From positions 186,001 to 250,000 of the forward strand of contig NZ_JAEUAT010000006.1 in assembly GCF_019511525.1 (NCBI RefSeq): DNA of 64,000 nucleotides, written 5' to 3'. Numbering within the stretch: the stretch's first letter is position 1; every line of letters begins with the position of its first letter. Position numbers and translations under genes: made by a program. This DNA comes from Rhizobium cauense (GTDB lineage: Bacteria; Pseudomonadota; Alphaproteobacteria; Rhizobiales; Rhizobiaceae). This document shows positions 36,039 through 44,638 of this stretch, piece after piece. The notes under the pieces are model-generated. The model saw only the letters and a list, made by a program, of their open reading frames with translations. It ran no database searches and was not told the DNA's origin.

Positions 36039-38126
36039 CTACAAGCGGACCATCGATGCATGTGTCTTTGCTACGACAATGCGAAACCCATTCCCACGCC
36101 AGAACCCATCGGGCTCAAGACTACCACGATAAGTACAGCAAGCCTTTATCCTGTTGCTCGAGAAACAACCGCCGCGCAACACCCTGCGGATAGCTGACGG
36201 CGCGTCTGTCTCCTCGCGCCCATCGTCATGATACGGGTATCTGAAGCTTGGGCTTGCCATATCCTCCCCCCACAAGGTCGTGCCCCACTCCCAGACCTGC
36301 CCTGTCATGTCGTAGCATCCGTAGACAGACCGTCCCTTGGGAAAGAGTCCGACCGTGCACGTGTTGTTGAAGCCCGCCTCCTCCGAATTGGCTGCGTCGG
36401 CTATCCAAGCGCTACCCCAGGGATAGATGATCGCTTCATCACCGCAATCAGGTTGATCGCCGCGCGCGGCTCGCTCCCATTCGGGTTCTGTCGGGAGACG
36501 CACGACTTCGTCTTCACCGATCCGGCCTTCTCGGCGCCAGCGCTCCGTCAGCCAATCGCAATAGGCGCGCGCGTCGTGCCAGGTGAGATCGGTTGCAGGC
36601 GCGTTGCGACGATCAGCATCGCCACCTTCGGCACTAGGCCAATGCCGGCCAGTCTCCGTTGCAAACGCACCATAGGCAGCGTTCGTCACAGGATAAACGC
36701 CGATGCGAAAGGCTTCCACCTCGACGACGTGAGGTGGTGCGGAATTCGGATGCGTGTTTGAACCGAACGTGAAGCGACCTGCAGGGACGCGAGCCAACGC
36801 ATGAAGATCGCGCGGATCGCCCCAGACTGACAGGATCCGACCAGCTTTCTCACGCTCTGGCGCCGAAAGCATTCCTTCATTCACGATTGCCAGGATTTGT
36901 GCTGCAACTCGGTCTCTCAGAGGTCCAGGTTCCGTCTGCAAATCGGCGGCCAATAGTGCCCCGCGAAGCGCGTCATCACCACTACCTGAGCCAAGTGTTT
37001 CGATCAGTGCGGTTGCGGCGTCGGAACCAGAAAGGCGCGCAGCGAGGCTTCTTATCACCGGCGCCCATAGATCCGGGCGCGAACGAAATGCGGCAACAGC
37101 ATCAGCGGCCGGCACTGATGCCAAATGCCGAGCCGCAAGCAACTGCCGGACGCGCCGCACCGGGAAGAGATCTGGATCCTCCAGCTTTTCCGACAGGGCA
37201 TCAAAAGCCAGTCCACATAAATAATTGGCCGTCTGTGTGTCGCCGGCCAACTTGATCAGCCACCGGTCGACAACGTCCTCAGCGGAGTGACCATAGTCGC
37301 CGCTGGCGAGCGCCATAACGAACTGCGAAGGATTGGCGGCCGCCTCGCCGAGCGCGATGCGTCGCTCCTCGAGATCGATGCCCGCAAGCCGACCGGCGGC
37401 GTCCCGCCTTTGCGCTTTGAGAAGCGGCAGAAGATCGTAGCGCGTAAAGGAGGACGGCAAATTCCAGCCTTTAACGACTGAGTGCTCGCCAAGCACGAGA
37501 AAACGAATACGCGGATATCGAGCCTGGAACGCGAACGCCTCGTTCAGGAGTTCGGGTCCATTGGCCCCTGCTGCCTCGACATCGTCGATCATGATAAGAA
37601 CGGTCGTTTCCGACGTTGCCCATGCATCGCTGGCGATCAGGCCTTCCAACTCCGGCAGCGTTTCGTTCACCAGCTCGACAAGACTCGCGCCCGCCCTTGC
37701 GGACAGGTAGAGCGGCAGGACATTTTCCAGGTCCCACACCTCTTCGCGCACCACGCCCAGATCGTTGCGTGGCACCTGCAAAGGCACAGCACGCCCGCCT
37801 GCAATCGCTAACGCCAAATGTCGGGCGAAACTCGTCTTGCCGCTCCCCGTCTCGCCAACCAAGACGAGTGACGCGTGCTCACGGACCATTTCCATCGCCG
37901 AGAAATAGACTGCGGGTTCCGGCTCAGCCTGATCCTTCAGCTTTCGCAACCCCTTGGCGGCCTTGTCCTCAACCGTGAAGTTGACGAGAAGTGGAATGTA
38001 ACCATCCCTGAGGTTGGCAACTGAGCCTTCCGGGAGTGACAGCAGTGTAGCCTGCCCATATTCCTGGGCTTTCGAAACGAGCCTCTCGCTCAAATCCGCG
38101 AGTGTCATGGTCCGGTCGGTGCTCAT
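36039..38126 (-). CDS. NACHT/STAND-type NTPase fused to an FGE-sulfatase-like domain
   Basis: 695 residues. An N-terminal region of about 75 residues is followed by a P-loop NTPase with Walker A GETGSGKTS (91-99) and Walker B VLIMIDDVE (near 176), then helical repeats (about 260-440), then an FGE-sulfatase domain (about 445-690: RVPAGRFTFGSNTHPNSAPPH, GVYPVTNAAYGAFA, VRLPTEPEWERAARGD, WEWGTTLWGE, GFRIV). The domain lacks the C-terminal Cys pair of true formylglycine-generating enzyme, so a ligand-binding role is likelier than catalysis. It is the last gene of a peptide-transport operon, coupled to a VOC gene (TAATG). An alternative reading is a defence STAND protein. Confidence 0.82.
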   Translation of the reverse strand: MSTDRTMTLADLSERLVSKAQEYGQATLLSLPEGSVANLRDGYIPLLVNFTVEDKAAKGLRKLKDQAEPEPAVYFSAMEMVREHASLVLVGETGSGKTSFARHLALAIAGGRAVPLQVPRNDLGVVREEVWDLENVLPLYLSARAGASLVELVNETLPELEGLIASDAWATSETTVLIMIDDVEAAGANGPELLNEAFAFQARYPRIRFLVLGEHSVVKGWNLPSSFTRYDLLPLLKAQRRDAAGRLAGIDLEERRIALGEAAANPSQFVMALASGDYGHSAEDVVDRWLIKLAGDTQTANYLCGLAFDALSEKLEDPDLFPVRRVRQLLAARHLASVPAADAVAAFRSRPDLWAPVIRSLAARLSGSDAATALIETLGSGSGDDALRGALLAADLQTEPGPLRDRVAAQILAIVNEGMLSAPEREKAGRILSVWGDPRDLHALARVPAGRFTFGSNTHPNSAPPHVVEVEAFRIGVYPVTNAAYGAFATETGRHWPSAEGGDADRRNAPATDLTWHDARAYCDWLTERWRREGRIGEDEVVRLPTEPEWERAARGDQPDCGDEAIIYPWGSAWIADAANSEEAGFNNTCTVGLFPKGRSVYGCYDMTGQVWEWGTTLWGEDMASPSFRYPYHDDGREETDAPSAIRRVLRGGCFSSNRIKACCTYRGSLEPDGFWRGNGFRIVVAKTHASMVRL

Positions 38127-38509
38127 TAGAACAGCTTTGCCACGTCAGGATTGTGGAAGCGCTGGATTTCTATGGCATAGCCGGCTGGATCCTCGAAGAA
38201 GAAGTGTTCGCAGTAAGTGCCACGCAAAATATCAGACAGTCCCTTGACGCCCGCCTCCTTCAACTTCTTGTGCCAACCCTCAACATCCTGAGCGACAATG
38301 GTCAGCAGCACAGCACTTCTCTCCTGATGCTTGAGATGGCCGCGATTGCCATCGACAATCCCGAAATAGCACTTTCCAGCTATTCGATAGATGCGCGCAA
38401 GCCCCTGATCGAGCACCAGTTCGAGACCAAGCACGCTCTCATAGAAGGGTGCAACAGCATGGATATCTTCGTAGTAGAAGAAGGTGATCGAGTAGTCCTT
38501 TTCCATCAT
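38126..38509 (-). CDS. VOC/glyoxalase-family protein
   Basis: 127 residues, a normal length for one VOC module pair. The pattern FFYYEDIHAVAPFYESVLGLELV and CEHFFFEDPAGYAIEIQRF is that of the glyoxalase/bleomycin resistance/dioxygenase superfamily, with the late Glu in YAIEIQ as a usual metal ligand. The start is the first of two tandem ATGs after AGGATACG. It lies between the SBP-like gene (11 bp) and the NACHT-FGE gene (overlap), so it shares their operon. Substrate unknown. Confidence 0.85.
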   Translation of the reverse strand: MMEKDYSITFFYYEDIHAVAPFYESVLGLELVLDQGLARIYRIAGKCYFGIVDGNRGHLKHQERSAVLLTIVAQDVEGWHKKLKEAGVKGLSDILRGTYCEHFFFEDPAGYAIEIQRFHNPDVAKLF

Positions 38510-38520
38510 CGTATCCTGAT

Positions 38521-39906
38521 CTAGTAGATGTTGAGGGTGCCCTTGTGGTCGATCGAGAGGCCGCCGATGTCCTTGCGCGCAGCAAAGACATCGACGGGGT
38601 GCACCAGATAAAGCCAGGGCGGGTTCTGATGAAGGCGCGAGAGGCAGCGTGCATAGGCCCGGTCCCGTGCGTCGTCATCGATGGCACGATTGGCCGCCTC
38701 AATCAGCCTCTCGATCTGCGGATCGTCATAGCCCTGCCACCACACGGCTTTTGTCTTGCTGGAAATCTTGTCGTTCAGGATTCGGTAGGTGCTATGTGGC
38801 GACGAATCGAAGATCGCCATGTCGCCCATTTCCTTGCGGCCGATCTGGCGGGCGTACTCGGGTCGATCGAGTTCCGTCTCTATTTCGACCTTCAAGCCGA
38901 CTGCCTCGAGCGCGGCAGCCACAAAGCGGCTCACCTCAGGTGCCCGCTCCGGCATGAAGGTCGGGGTGCGTAGCCGCACAGTCTCGCTTGCATCCACTTG
39001 GTCCAGCAGCTGTCGCGCCCTTGCCGGATCATACGCAATCGGTGCCAGGTTTGCCCGTGCGGCACCAAGGTGAAATGGGCTAACGATGGTCGATGATGGA
39101 ACGGCCAGGCCGTGGAAGATTTCTTCTGCGACCAACGCTGTGTCGACGGCGTGATTGACAGCGAGCCTTGCTTCCGGCGAACGAAATATACCCTGTTGGC
39201 AGTTGAGGTAATACATGACCGACAGGGTGTTGACGGCCTTACCCCAGGCGAAGTTTTCATCGAAGATTATCCGCTCGTCGGTACGCTCGAGGTTGAGTAC
39301 GGCATCTGCCGTGCCCAGTCTCAGCGCCTCGTAGCGTGCATCAGCGTGGCGTTGCGCAAAAGCGACAATCCGGCGCGGCCCAGACCATTCACCTGCTTTT
39401 TCCAGTACGGCACGCTTGCCTGCTTCGAACTCCACAACGCGGTAGCGTCCAGTGCCGAGAACAGGCAACCCCTGTTGGTCGAGGCGGCAAATGTAGAACT
39501 CCGAGAAGATGTCGAGAATGTCTGCAATCGGTTCAGGATTTTCAACACGAACCACGCGGTCGCCTTCGGCTGTGATACGGGCGTTGGCCAGGTAGCGCGC
39601 ATATGACCACTTCATTCCGAACGTATCGACGGCACCAAGGATGTCTCTGACAAACCCGACGATGTCGTCGGCAACGGCGGGTTTCCCGTCGTGAAATATC
39701 GCGTCGTCGCGAATGACGAAATGCCAGTCGCGGCCGTCGGCGGAATGGCCCCAACTCTCAAATAGAGCCGGGCGCGCAAACCCGCTCTCCCATTTCAAGA
39801 GTGGCTCAAACACGAGGTTTTTCAGCGTCAGAACACTGGTATCGTCCGTTACGCGGTTCGGTGGGAGGAAATCCACCTTTTCGAGGCTAATCGTCAGTGT
39901 TTCCAA
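38521..39906 (-). CDS. Family 5 solute-binding-like protein without signal peptide
   Basis: 461 residues with a proposed TTG start after TGAGGG, 7 bp beyond the permease stop; the frame is open further upstream, but that would overlap the permease. The SBP_bac_5 fold is clear: LVFEPLLKWESGFARPALFESW, WHFVIRDDAIFHDGKPAVADDIVGFVRD, LPVLGTGRYRVVEFEAG, AVNHAVDTALVAEEIFHG and PARARQLLDQVDA. No signal peptide or lipobox is visible at any candidate start, so the protein should stay in the cytoplasm. The same operon already has a normally exported binding protein (41848-43410). A sensory or storage role is possible. Confidence 0.8.
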   Translation of the reverse strand: METLTISLEKVDFLPPNRVTDDTSVLTLKNLVFEPLLKWESGFARPALFESWGHSADGRDWHFVIRDDAIFHDGKPAVADDIVGFVRDILGAVDTFGMKWSYARYLANARITAEGDRVVRVENPEPIADILDIFSEFYICRLDQQGLPVLGTGRYRVVEFEAGKRAVLEKAGEWSGPRRIVAFAQRHADARYEALRLGTADAVLNLERTDERIIFDENFAWGKAVNTLSVMYYLNCQQGIFRSPEARLAVNHAVDTALVAEEIFHGLAVPSSTIVSPFHLGAARANLAPIAYDPARARQLLDQVDASETVRLRTPTFMPERAPEVSRFVAAALEAVGLKVEIETELDRPEYARQIGRKEMGDMAIFDSSPHSTYRILNDKISSKTKAVWWQGYDDPQIERLIEAANRAIDDDARDRAYARCLSRLHQNPPWLYLVHPVDVFAARKDIGGLSIDHKGTLNIY

Positions 39907-39913
39907 GATGCCC

Positions 39914-40753
39914 TCAGTCGAGTTCGTTGCGCCGGCGCGGATTAAACCAGTCGGCAAGGGAATCGCCGATCAGATTGAACGATAGAACGGCAAACAGGAT
40001 CGCTGCGCCGGGTGCCAGCGCAACCCAAGGAGCGCTTCGCACATATTGCAAATTCGCAGAAACATCCGCCCCCCACTCGGCCATCGGTGGCTGCGCACCG
40101 AGACCGAGGAAGCCGAGGCTTGCCGTCTGAAGGATCGCGCTTCCAAGCGCCAAGGTTGATTGCACAAGAAGCGGCCCCAGCCCGTTGACGAAGATGTAAC
40201 GGGAAAGAATCCGACGATTGGGCAACCCAAGCGAAATCGCTGCCTCGACATAAGGCTTTACAGCGATGCTAAGGGCTTGGCTGCGCGCCACACGAGCAAA
40301 TTGGGGGGCGAGCGTGATGGCAACGGCAAGCATTGCATTCTGCAGGCTGGGGCCGAAGGCGGCGGCCAGCGCAATGGCCAATACCAATGCCGGGAAGGCC
40401 AGGATCGCGTCAACGATGCGCATGATGATGCTGTCGGTCCAACCCCCGACGAAGCCTGCGAGCGTTCCAAAGAAGACGCCGACGACAAAGGCGATCGCCA
40501 CGACGCCAACGCCGATGGTCAGCGTTGCCCGCCCGCCATACATGATGCGCGTCAGAATATCTCGGCCGAATGCATCAGTTCCAAGCCAATGGGCGAGGCT
40601 TGGAGGAGCTAGCTTGTGCAAGACATCTAGCCTGGTTGGCGAATAGCCGGTGACCAACGGCCCGATGGCGATAAGAAGCACAAGTGCAAGCAGGATCACG
40701 AGCCCGACGACGGCGAGCGTGTTGCGTCTCAGAAATGTGATGAATTCGCCCAT
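39914..40753 (-). CDS. Peptide-type ABC transporter permease, DppC-like
   Basis: 279 residues with six transmembrane helices. LAHWLGTDAFGRDILTRIMYGGRATL near 53 and the EAA loop YVEAAISLGLPNRRILSRYIFVN near 177 are characteristic of DppC/OppC permeases. Starts 5 bp after the DppB-like gene. Works with the partner permease, the exported binding protein and probably the two-domain ATPase at 44639. Confidence 0.93.
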   Translation of the reverse strand: MGEFITFLRRNTLAVVGLVILLALVLLIAIGPLVTGYSPTRLDVLHKLAPPSLAHWLGTDAFGRDILTRIMYGGRATLTIGVGVVAIAFVVGVFFGTLAGFVGGWTDSIIMRIVDAILAFPALVLAIALAAAFGPSLQNAMLAVAITLAPQFARVARSQALSIAVKPYVEAAISLGLPNRRILSRYIFVNGLGPLLVQSTLALGSAILQTASLGFLGLGAQPPMAEWGADVSANLQYVRSAPWVALAPGAAILFAVLSFNLIGDSLADWFNPRRRNELD

Positions 40754-40757
40754 AATC

Positions 40758-41768
40758 CTACTTCATCTTCTTACGCACGCGCGGGTCGAGTACGCCGTAG
40801 AGTACGTCCACGATGATCGAGGTGATCACGAAAAGCAGAGCGAACACCAAGGTAGTGCCCTGGATGACCGGATAGTCGCGGTTCTTGATTGCCTCGAACA
40901 TGTAGCGCCCGATCCCCGGCCACGCAAAGATCGTCTCGGTCAGGATTGCACCACCGAGCATCTCGGCAAACTTCAGGCCAATCACGGTAATTGCAGGCAA
41001 GAGCGAATTGCGCAGTCCGTGGTTCAGGATAACGTCCGCGCGCCGCAGCCCCTTGGCTCTGGCAGTCCGGATGAAATCTTCCCCCATGACGTCAAGCATC
41101 GTATTGCGGACAAAACGCCCAAGCGTCGCTGCCAGAAAGGCTGCCAATACTGTCGTTGGGAGGATCAAGTGCTGGATAGCATTCCATGCAGCCGCAAAAT
41201 TGCCGGTGATGATGCCATCGAAAACTGCAAACCCGGTTACTGGCTCGGAAGTGATGAACGGACTTGTGCGGCCTGATACTGGCAGCCAGCCGAGATAGGT
41301 GCCGAAGATTAGCTGGAGGATGAGCGCGAGCAGGAATGCCGGCATCGACACCCCCACCAGAGACATGACGCGCGTTACATGATCGAAGAAGGAGTTTGGG
41401 CGGATTGCCGAGAGGACGCCGATTGGAATGCCGCAGATCACCGCGACGATCACGGCAAGGACAGAGAGTTCGATTGTTGCAGGCAGGCGCAAGAGGATCT
41501 CCTGCGCAACCGGCAAACCGGTCTTGAGCGAGATACCGAAATCGCCCTGCAAAAGTCCGGCGACATAGTGGAGGAATTGCAGCACAACAGGTTTGTCGAG
41601 ATCGAGCTGGACGCGCAGTGCATCGATCTGCGCCTGTGTCGCGCCGGGACCTAGCAACGTAACGGCAGGATCACCGGGGATCAGCCGAACCAGCGAAAAG
41701 ACGATCACCAGAACAATGCACATGACGGGTATCAGCGCGACCAGTCGGCGTATGATGAAACTCGCCAT
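40758..41768 (-). CDS. Peptide-type ABC transporter permease, DppB-like
   Basis: 336 residues, six transmembrane helices. The N-terminal region VFSLVRLIPGDPAVTLLGPGATQAQIDALR, then LDKPVVLQFLHYVAGLLQGDFG, and the EAA-loop region FIRTARAKGLRRADVILNHGLRNSLLP identify a DppB/OppB permease. Second gene of the minus-strand operon, 79 bp after the binding protein gene. Confidence 0.93.
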   Translation of the reverse strand: MASFIIRRLVALIPVMCIVLVIVFSLVRLIPGDPAVTLLGPGATQAQIDALRVQLDLDKPVVLQFLHYVAGLLQGDFGISLKTGLPVAQEILLRLPATIELSVLAVIVAVICGIPIGVLSAIRPNSFFDHVTRVMSLVGVSMPAFLLALILQLIFGTYLGWLPVSGRTSPFITSEPVTGFAVFDGIITGNFAAAWNAIQHLILPTTVLAAFLAATLGRFVRNTMLDVMGEDFIRTARAKGLRRADVILNHGLRNSLLPAITVIGLKFAEMLGGAILTETIFAWPGIGRYMFEAIKNRDYPVIQGTTLVFALLFVITSIIVDVLYGVLDPRVRKKMK

Positions 41769-41847
41769 GCCTTCCTACTCATCTATCGGGAACTACCCTT
41801 TGCGACAGGCGACCCTCTCAGATCGCCTGTGCTTTTGCCCGGTTACG

Positions 41848-43410
41848 TCATTTCTTGTAGACGGACCAGTATTCGTTGAGCGGCGGCGCGCTGTTGATGA
41901 CCAGGCCTTCGACGTTGGCGCGGGTGAAAACAATCAGCTTCGGGCTGAAAAGATAGGCTCCAGGCACCCGCTTGGCGACCTCTTCCTGTACCTGGAAGTA
42001 GAGCGCTTTGCGCGCCTCGATGTCCGACGTCTGTTGCGCCTTGACGATCAGGTCATCAAGGTCCTTGTCCTGCGGCATGCGGAACGTCATTGCAGTGTCG
42101 GCCAGCGATGAGAGGTAGCCAATGGTGATGTGCGCGTCCGGATCGTTGTACCAGGGCTGGCGACCGTCGAGTGCGACATCAAACTGACCGGACGTCTGTA
42201 AAGCGCGCAATGCTGGGAATTCCGTCTGCTCGATTGTGGCGTTGATGCCAATGTCGGCAAGGTTTGCCTGGACGAACGTGGCCACAGCCCCCCAAAGCGG
42301 ACCCTGGAAGCTATAGAGCTTCAGGTCGATGGCAGATGGATCGACACCGGCTTCCGAAAGAAGCTTCTTGGCGAGTTCGGGGTCGTATGTCGGGGCAAGC
42401 TCCTTCATCTTCGGATTGAATGCCCAACTGTTACTGGTCAACGGACCATAGACACGCTCGGCCGTGCCGCCAAAAACGCCCTGCAGGAGACCATCGTAGT
42501 CGATCGCATGCGCAATCGCTTCACGTGCCTTGACGTTGGCAAAGGGGCCGTCCTTCTTGCTGTTGTTGAATTCGAGCTGACGGATGATCTGGCTGGACGC
42601 TTCCAGAACTTTCACGTCCTTGTTGTCCTTCAAGGCTTCGATGTCCTCAGCAGCAATCGCAGACAACTGCCCTTGCTGCTGGACGACATCAACCCCGCCG
42701 CTTTCCAGCTCCAGGCGCCGTGTCGAAGCATCCGGGATAACGCGGTAAATGATGGAGGAAAGTTTCGGAGCACCGCGGAAGTAATCCGGATTGGCTTCAA
42801 GAACGACATTCGTATCGGCCTGCGCGCTCTTGAACACAAAGGGGCCGGTGCCAACCGGATTTGCGGCAAACTTGTCGCCATATTTTGCGACTGCCGCAGG
42901 GCTTACAATCGCAGACTGCGGCTGCGCCATGATGGAGAGGAAGGCTGGGTAAGGGGCACTCAGAGTAATCTTGACCTCGCTCGGTGAGACGACAGCGATG
43001 TCCTTGATCAGATCGAATGTTGCCTTGACATAGGAATTCGACGCCTTGGTGCGCTCCAGCGAGAATTTGACGGCGGCAGCGTCAAAGGCGGTGCCGTCCT
43101 GAAACTTCACGCCATCGCGCAGCTTGAAATCAAACTCCTTGCCGTCGGCCGAAACAGTCCAACTCGTTGCGAGGCGGCCTTCCAGCTCCTTGAAATCGGG
43201 CGAAGTCCAGGCAACCAGCGTGTCGAACACATTGAGGATGATCTCGCTACCGATCGGCTCGGCCTTGTTTGTACCCGGCTCCAGACTGACCGGATCGGAC
43301 GGAACGGCGACCACCAGCGTTTTTACTGGGTCAGCGTTTTGCGCCAGGCCGTTGCCGGCAATGAACGGCAAGGCAACCAACGCCGCCGCAAATCCCTTGA
43401 AGAGGTTCAT
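41848..43410 (-). CDS. Peptide-type ABC transporter substrate-binding protein
   Basis: 520 residues, SBP_bac_5 family, with a signal peptide (MNLFKGFAAALVALPFIAGNGLAQ-NAD). Mature motifs include LEGRLATSWTVSADGKEFDFKLRDGVKFQDG, NPVGTGPFVFKS and KAREAIAHAIDYDGLLQGVFGG. It binds di/oligopeptides or other small ligands in the periplasm; the ligand is not readable from sequence. It opens the minus-strand operon, preceded at 43477 by one of three copies of the shared operator. Confidence 0.92.
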   Translation of the reverse strand: MNLFKGFAAALVALPFIAGNGLAQNADPVKTLVVAVPSDPVSLEPGTNKAEPIGSEIILNVFDTLVAWTSPDFKELEGRLATSWTVSADGKEFDFKLRDGVKFQDGTAFDAAAVKFSLERTKASNSYVKATFDLIKDIAVVSPSEVKITLSAPYPAFLSIMAQPQSAIVSPAAVAKYGDKFAANPVGTGPFVFKSAQADTNVVLEANPDYFRGAPKLSSIIYRVIPDASTRRLELESGGVDVVQQQGQLSAIAAEDIEALKDNKDVKVLEASSQIIRQLEFNNSKKDGPFANVKAREAIAHAIDYDGLLQGVFGGTAERVYGPLTSNSWAFNPKMKELAPTYDPELAKKLLSEAGVDPSAIDLKLYSFQGPLWGAVATFVQANLADIGINATIEQTEFPALRALQTSGQFDVALDGRQPWYNDPDAHITIGYLSSLADTAMTFRMPQDKDLDDLIVKAQQTSDIEARKALYFQVQEEVAKRVPGAYLFSPKLIVFTRANVEGLVINSAPPLNEYWSVYKK

Positions 43411-43476
43411 TCTACCACCCTTTCCTAGCCATAGCTTGCCAACGTCCGCGAATTGCCGCCACGTCCATCGGTCTGT

Positions 43477-43496
43477 GATATACTACGAAATATATC
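43477..43496. promoter_or_regulatory. Shared GntR-type operator, copy 1 (transport operon)
   Basis: GATATACTACGAAATATATC, nearly palindromic with GATATA/TATATC arms, 67 bp upstream of the binding protein gene. Near-identical copies occur at 44557 and 47285. Confidence 0.75.
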
Positions 43497-43630
43497 ATGA
43501 AGCACACCACTGTAAAGCTGCCTTGGCGAGTCTTTAAACAATCGCCAAAATCGCACATTATTTATGCAAGATAAGAAAAAATATGCCGATTATTCGCTCA
43601 TCATGAGAACAGAAATGAGCATTGCAGACC

Positions 43631-44488
43631 CTAGAGCGGATCAGCACCCGTAATCACCGGCCGCCTCGGATCGCTGATCCACTGGGACCAGGAGCCTGGA
43701 TACATGGCAGCCTCTATTCCGATCGAGGCCAATGCCAGAACTGTATGCGCGGCCGACATTCCCGCGCCGCAATAAACCCCGACGGGAGAGGAACCGTCGG
43801 CACCCAGTGCGCGGTACATTTCCATCAGCGTCGGTCCATCGGTGAAATTACCGTAGTCGGTCACATTGTCAGGTGCCGGCGCGCTGATTGCGTATGGAAT
43901 ATGCCCCCGTGCCGGCTGACCCGGTTCGACGGGTCCACCAATGTAGTTTGGTCGGATGCGGGCATCGAGCAGCACCCCTTCCCGGCCGAGGCGCAGAGCG
44001 CCCTTAGCATCCAGCTCCGGCATGTGGCCAGGCGAAAGCACAATATCACTGTGATGAGGCGCAGCAACTGCGTCGGTGGTAGGCAACCCCGCCGCGATCC
44101 ATGCTGGCATGCCGCCATCCAATACCCTGACGTCGGGCAGGCCTGCCCATTTCAGTACCCACCAGGCTCTCGCCGCAGTCATGCTGCGATCCCCGTCGTA
44201 AACGACGACTGTGCTTTCCTTCCGGAGTCCCCAGCGACGAGCCTTCTCCTGAAGAACGTCAATTTCCGGTAGCGGTCGCTGGCCGCCCGCAAAGGAGGCA
44301 GGCGCCTGAAAGTCCGAGTAAGCCTCCGTGTCGACTGCCCCGGCGATCCGCTGACCCTTGAACGAAGGCGTACCCGTGTACGGATTGATCGAATGAACTG
44401 CGAGGATCGTCACGTCGTGGCCGGATGCGCGAAGTTCATCCAACTGGAGAGCCGTCAGAAGAACCTTTCTACGAAGATCATCCGTCAT
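43631..44488 (-). CDS. Sulfurtransferase, 3-mercaptopyruvate type
   Basis: 285 residues in two rhodanese domains; ATG after GAGGAGG. The catalytic Cys240 lies in VGVYCGAGMSAAHTVLAL; the loop CGAGMSA differs from CGSGVTA of typical mercaptopyruvate sulfurtransferase and CRxGxxR of thiosulfate sulfurtransferase. The N-terminal domain has HSINPYTGTPSFKGQRIAGAV and VVVYDGDRSMTAARAWWVLKW. It would move sulfane sulfur from a mercapto-acid to an acceptor. It shares the divergent promoter region and operator 44557 with the ABC ATPase gene, tying sulfur transfer to this regulon. Confidence 0.88.
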   Translation of the reverse strand: MTDDLRRKVLLTALQLDELRASGHDVTILAVHSINPYTGTPSFKGQRIAGAVDTEAYSDFQAPASFAGGQRPLPEIDVLQEKARRWGLRKESTVVVYDGDRSMTAARAWWVLKWAGLPDVRVLDGGMPAWIAAGLPTTDAVAAPHHSDIVLSPGHMPELDAKGALRLGREGVLLDARIRPNYIGGPVEPGQPARGHIPYAISAPAPDNVTDYGNFTDGPTLMEMYRALGADGSSPVGVYCGAGMSAAHTVLALASIGIEAAMYPGSWSQWISDPRRPVITGADPL

Positions 44489-44556
44489 GTGCGGCCTCCT
44501 CTGGAGCATGAATTGTCCATCCATCCTCCCTTATCGGAAGCGCCTTGGCAAGACCA

Positions 44557-44576
44557 AATATCTTACGTAGTATATC
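44557..44576. promoter_or_regulatory. Shared GntR-type operator, copy 2 (sulfurtransferase/ATPase)
   Basis: On the minus strand it reads GATATACTACGTAAGATATT, 17 of 20 bases identical to copies 1 and 3 over the core. It lies between the divergent sulfurtransferase and ABC ATPase genes. Confidence 0.72.
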
Positions 44577-44638
44577 ACGACATTTCCGGACCCGGCCCCA
44601 TATAACAGGGTCTTGGCCAATCGCCACGGAGTTCCTGC

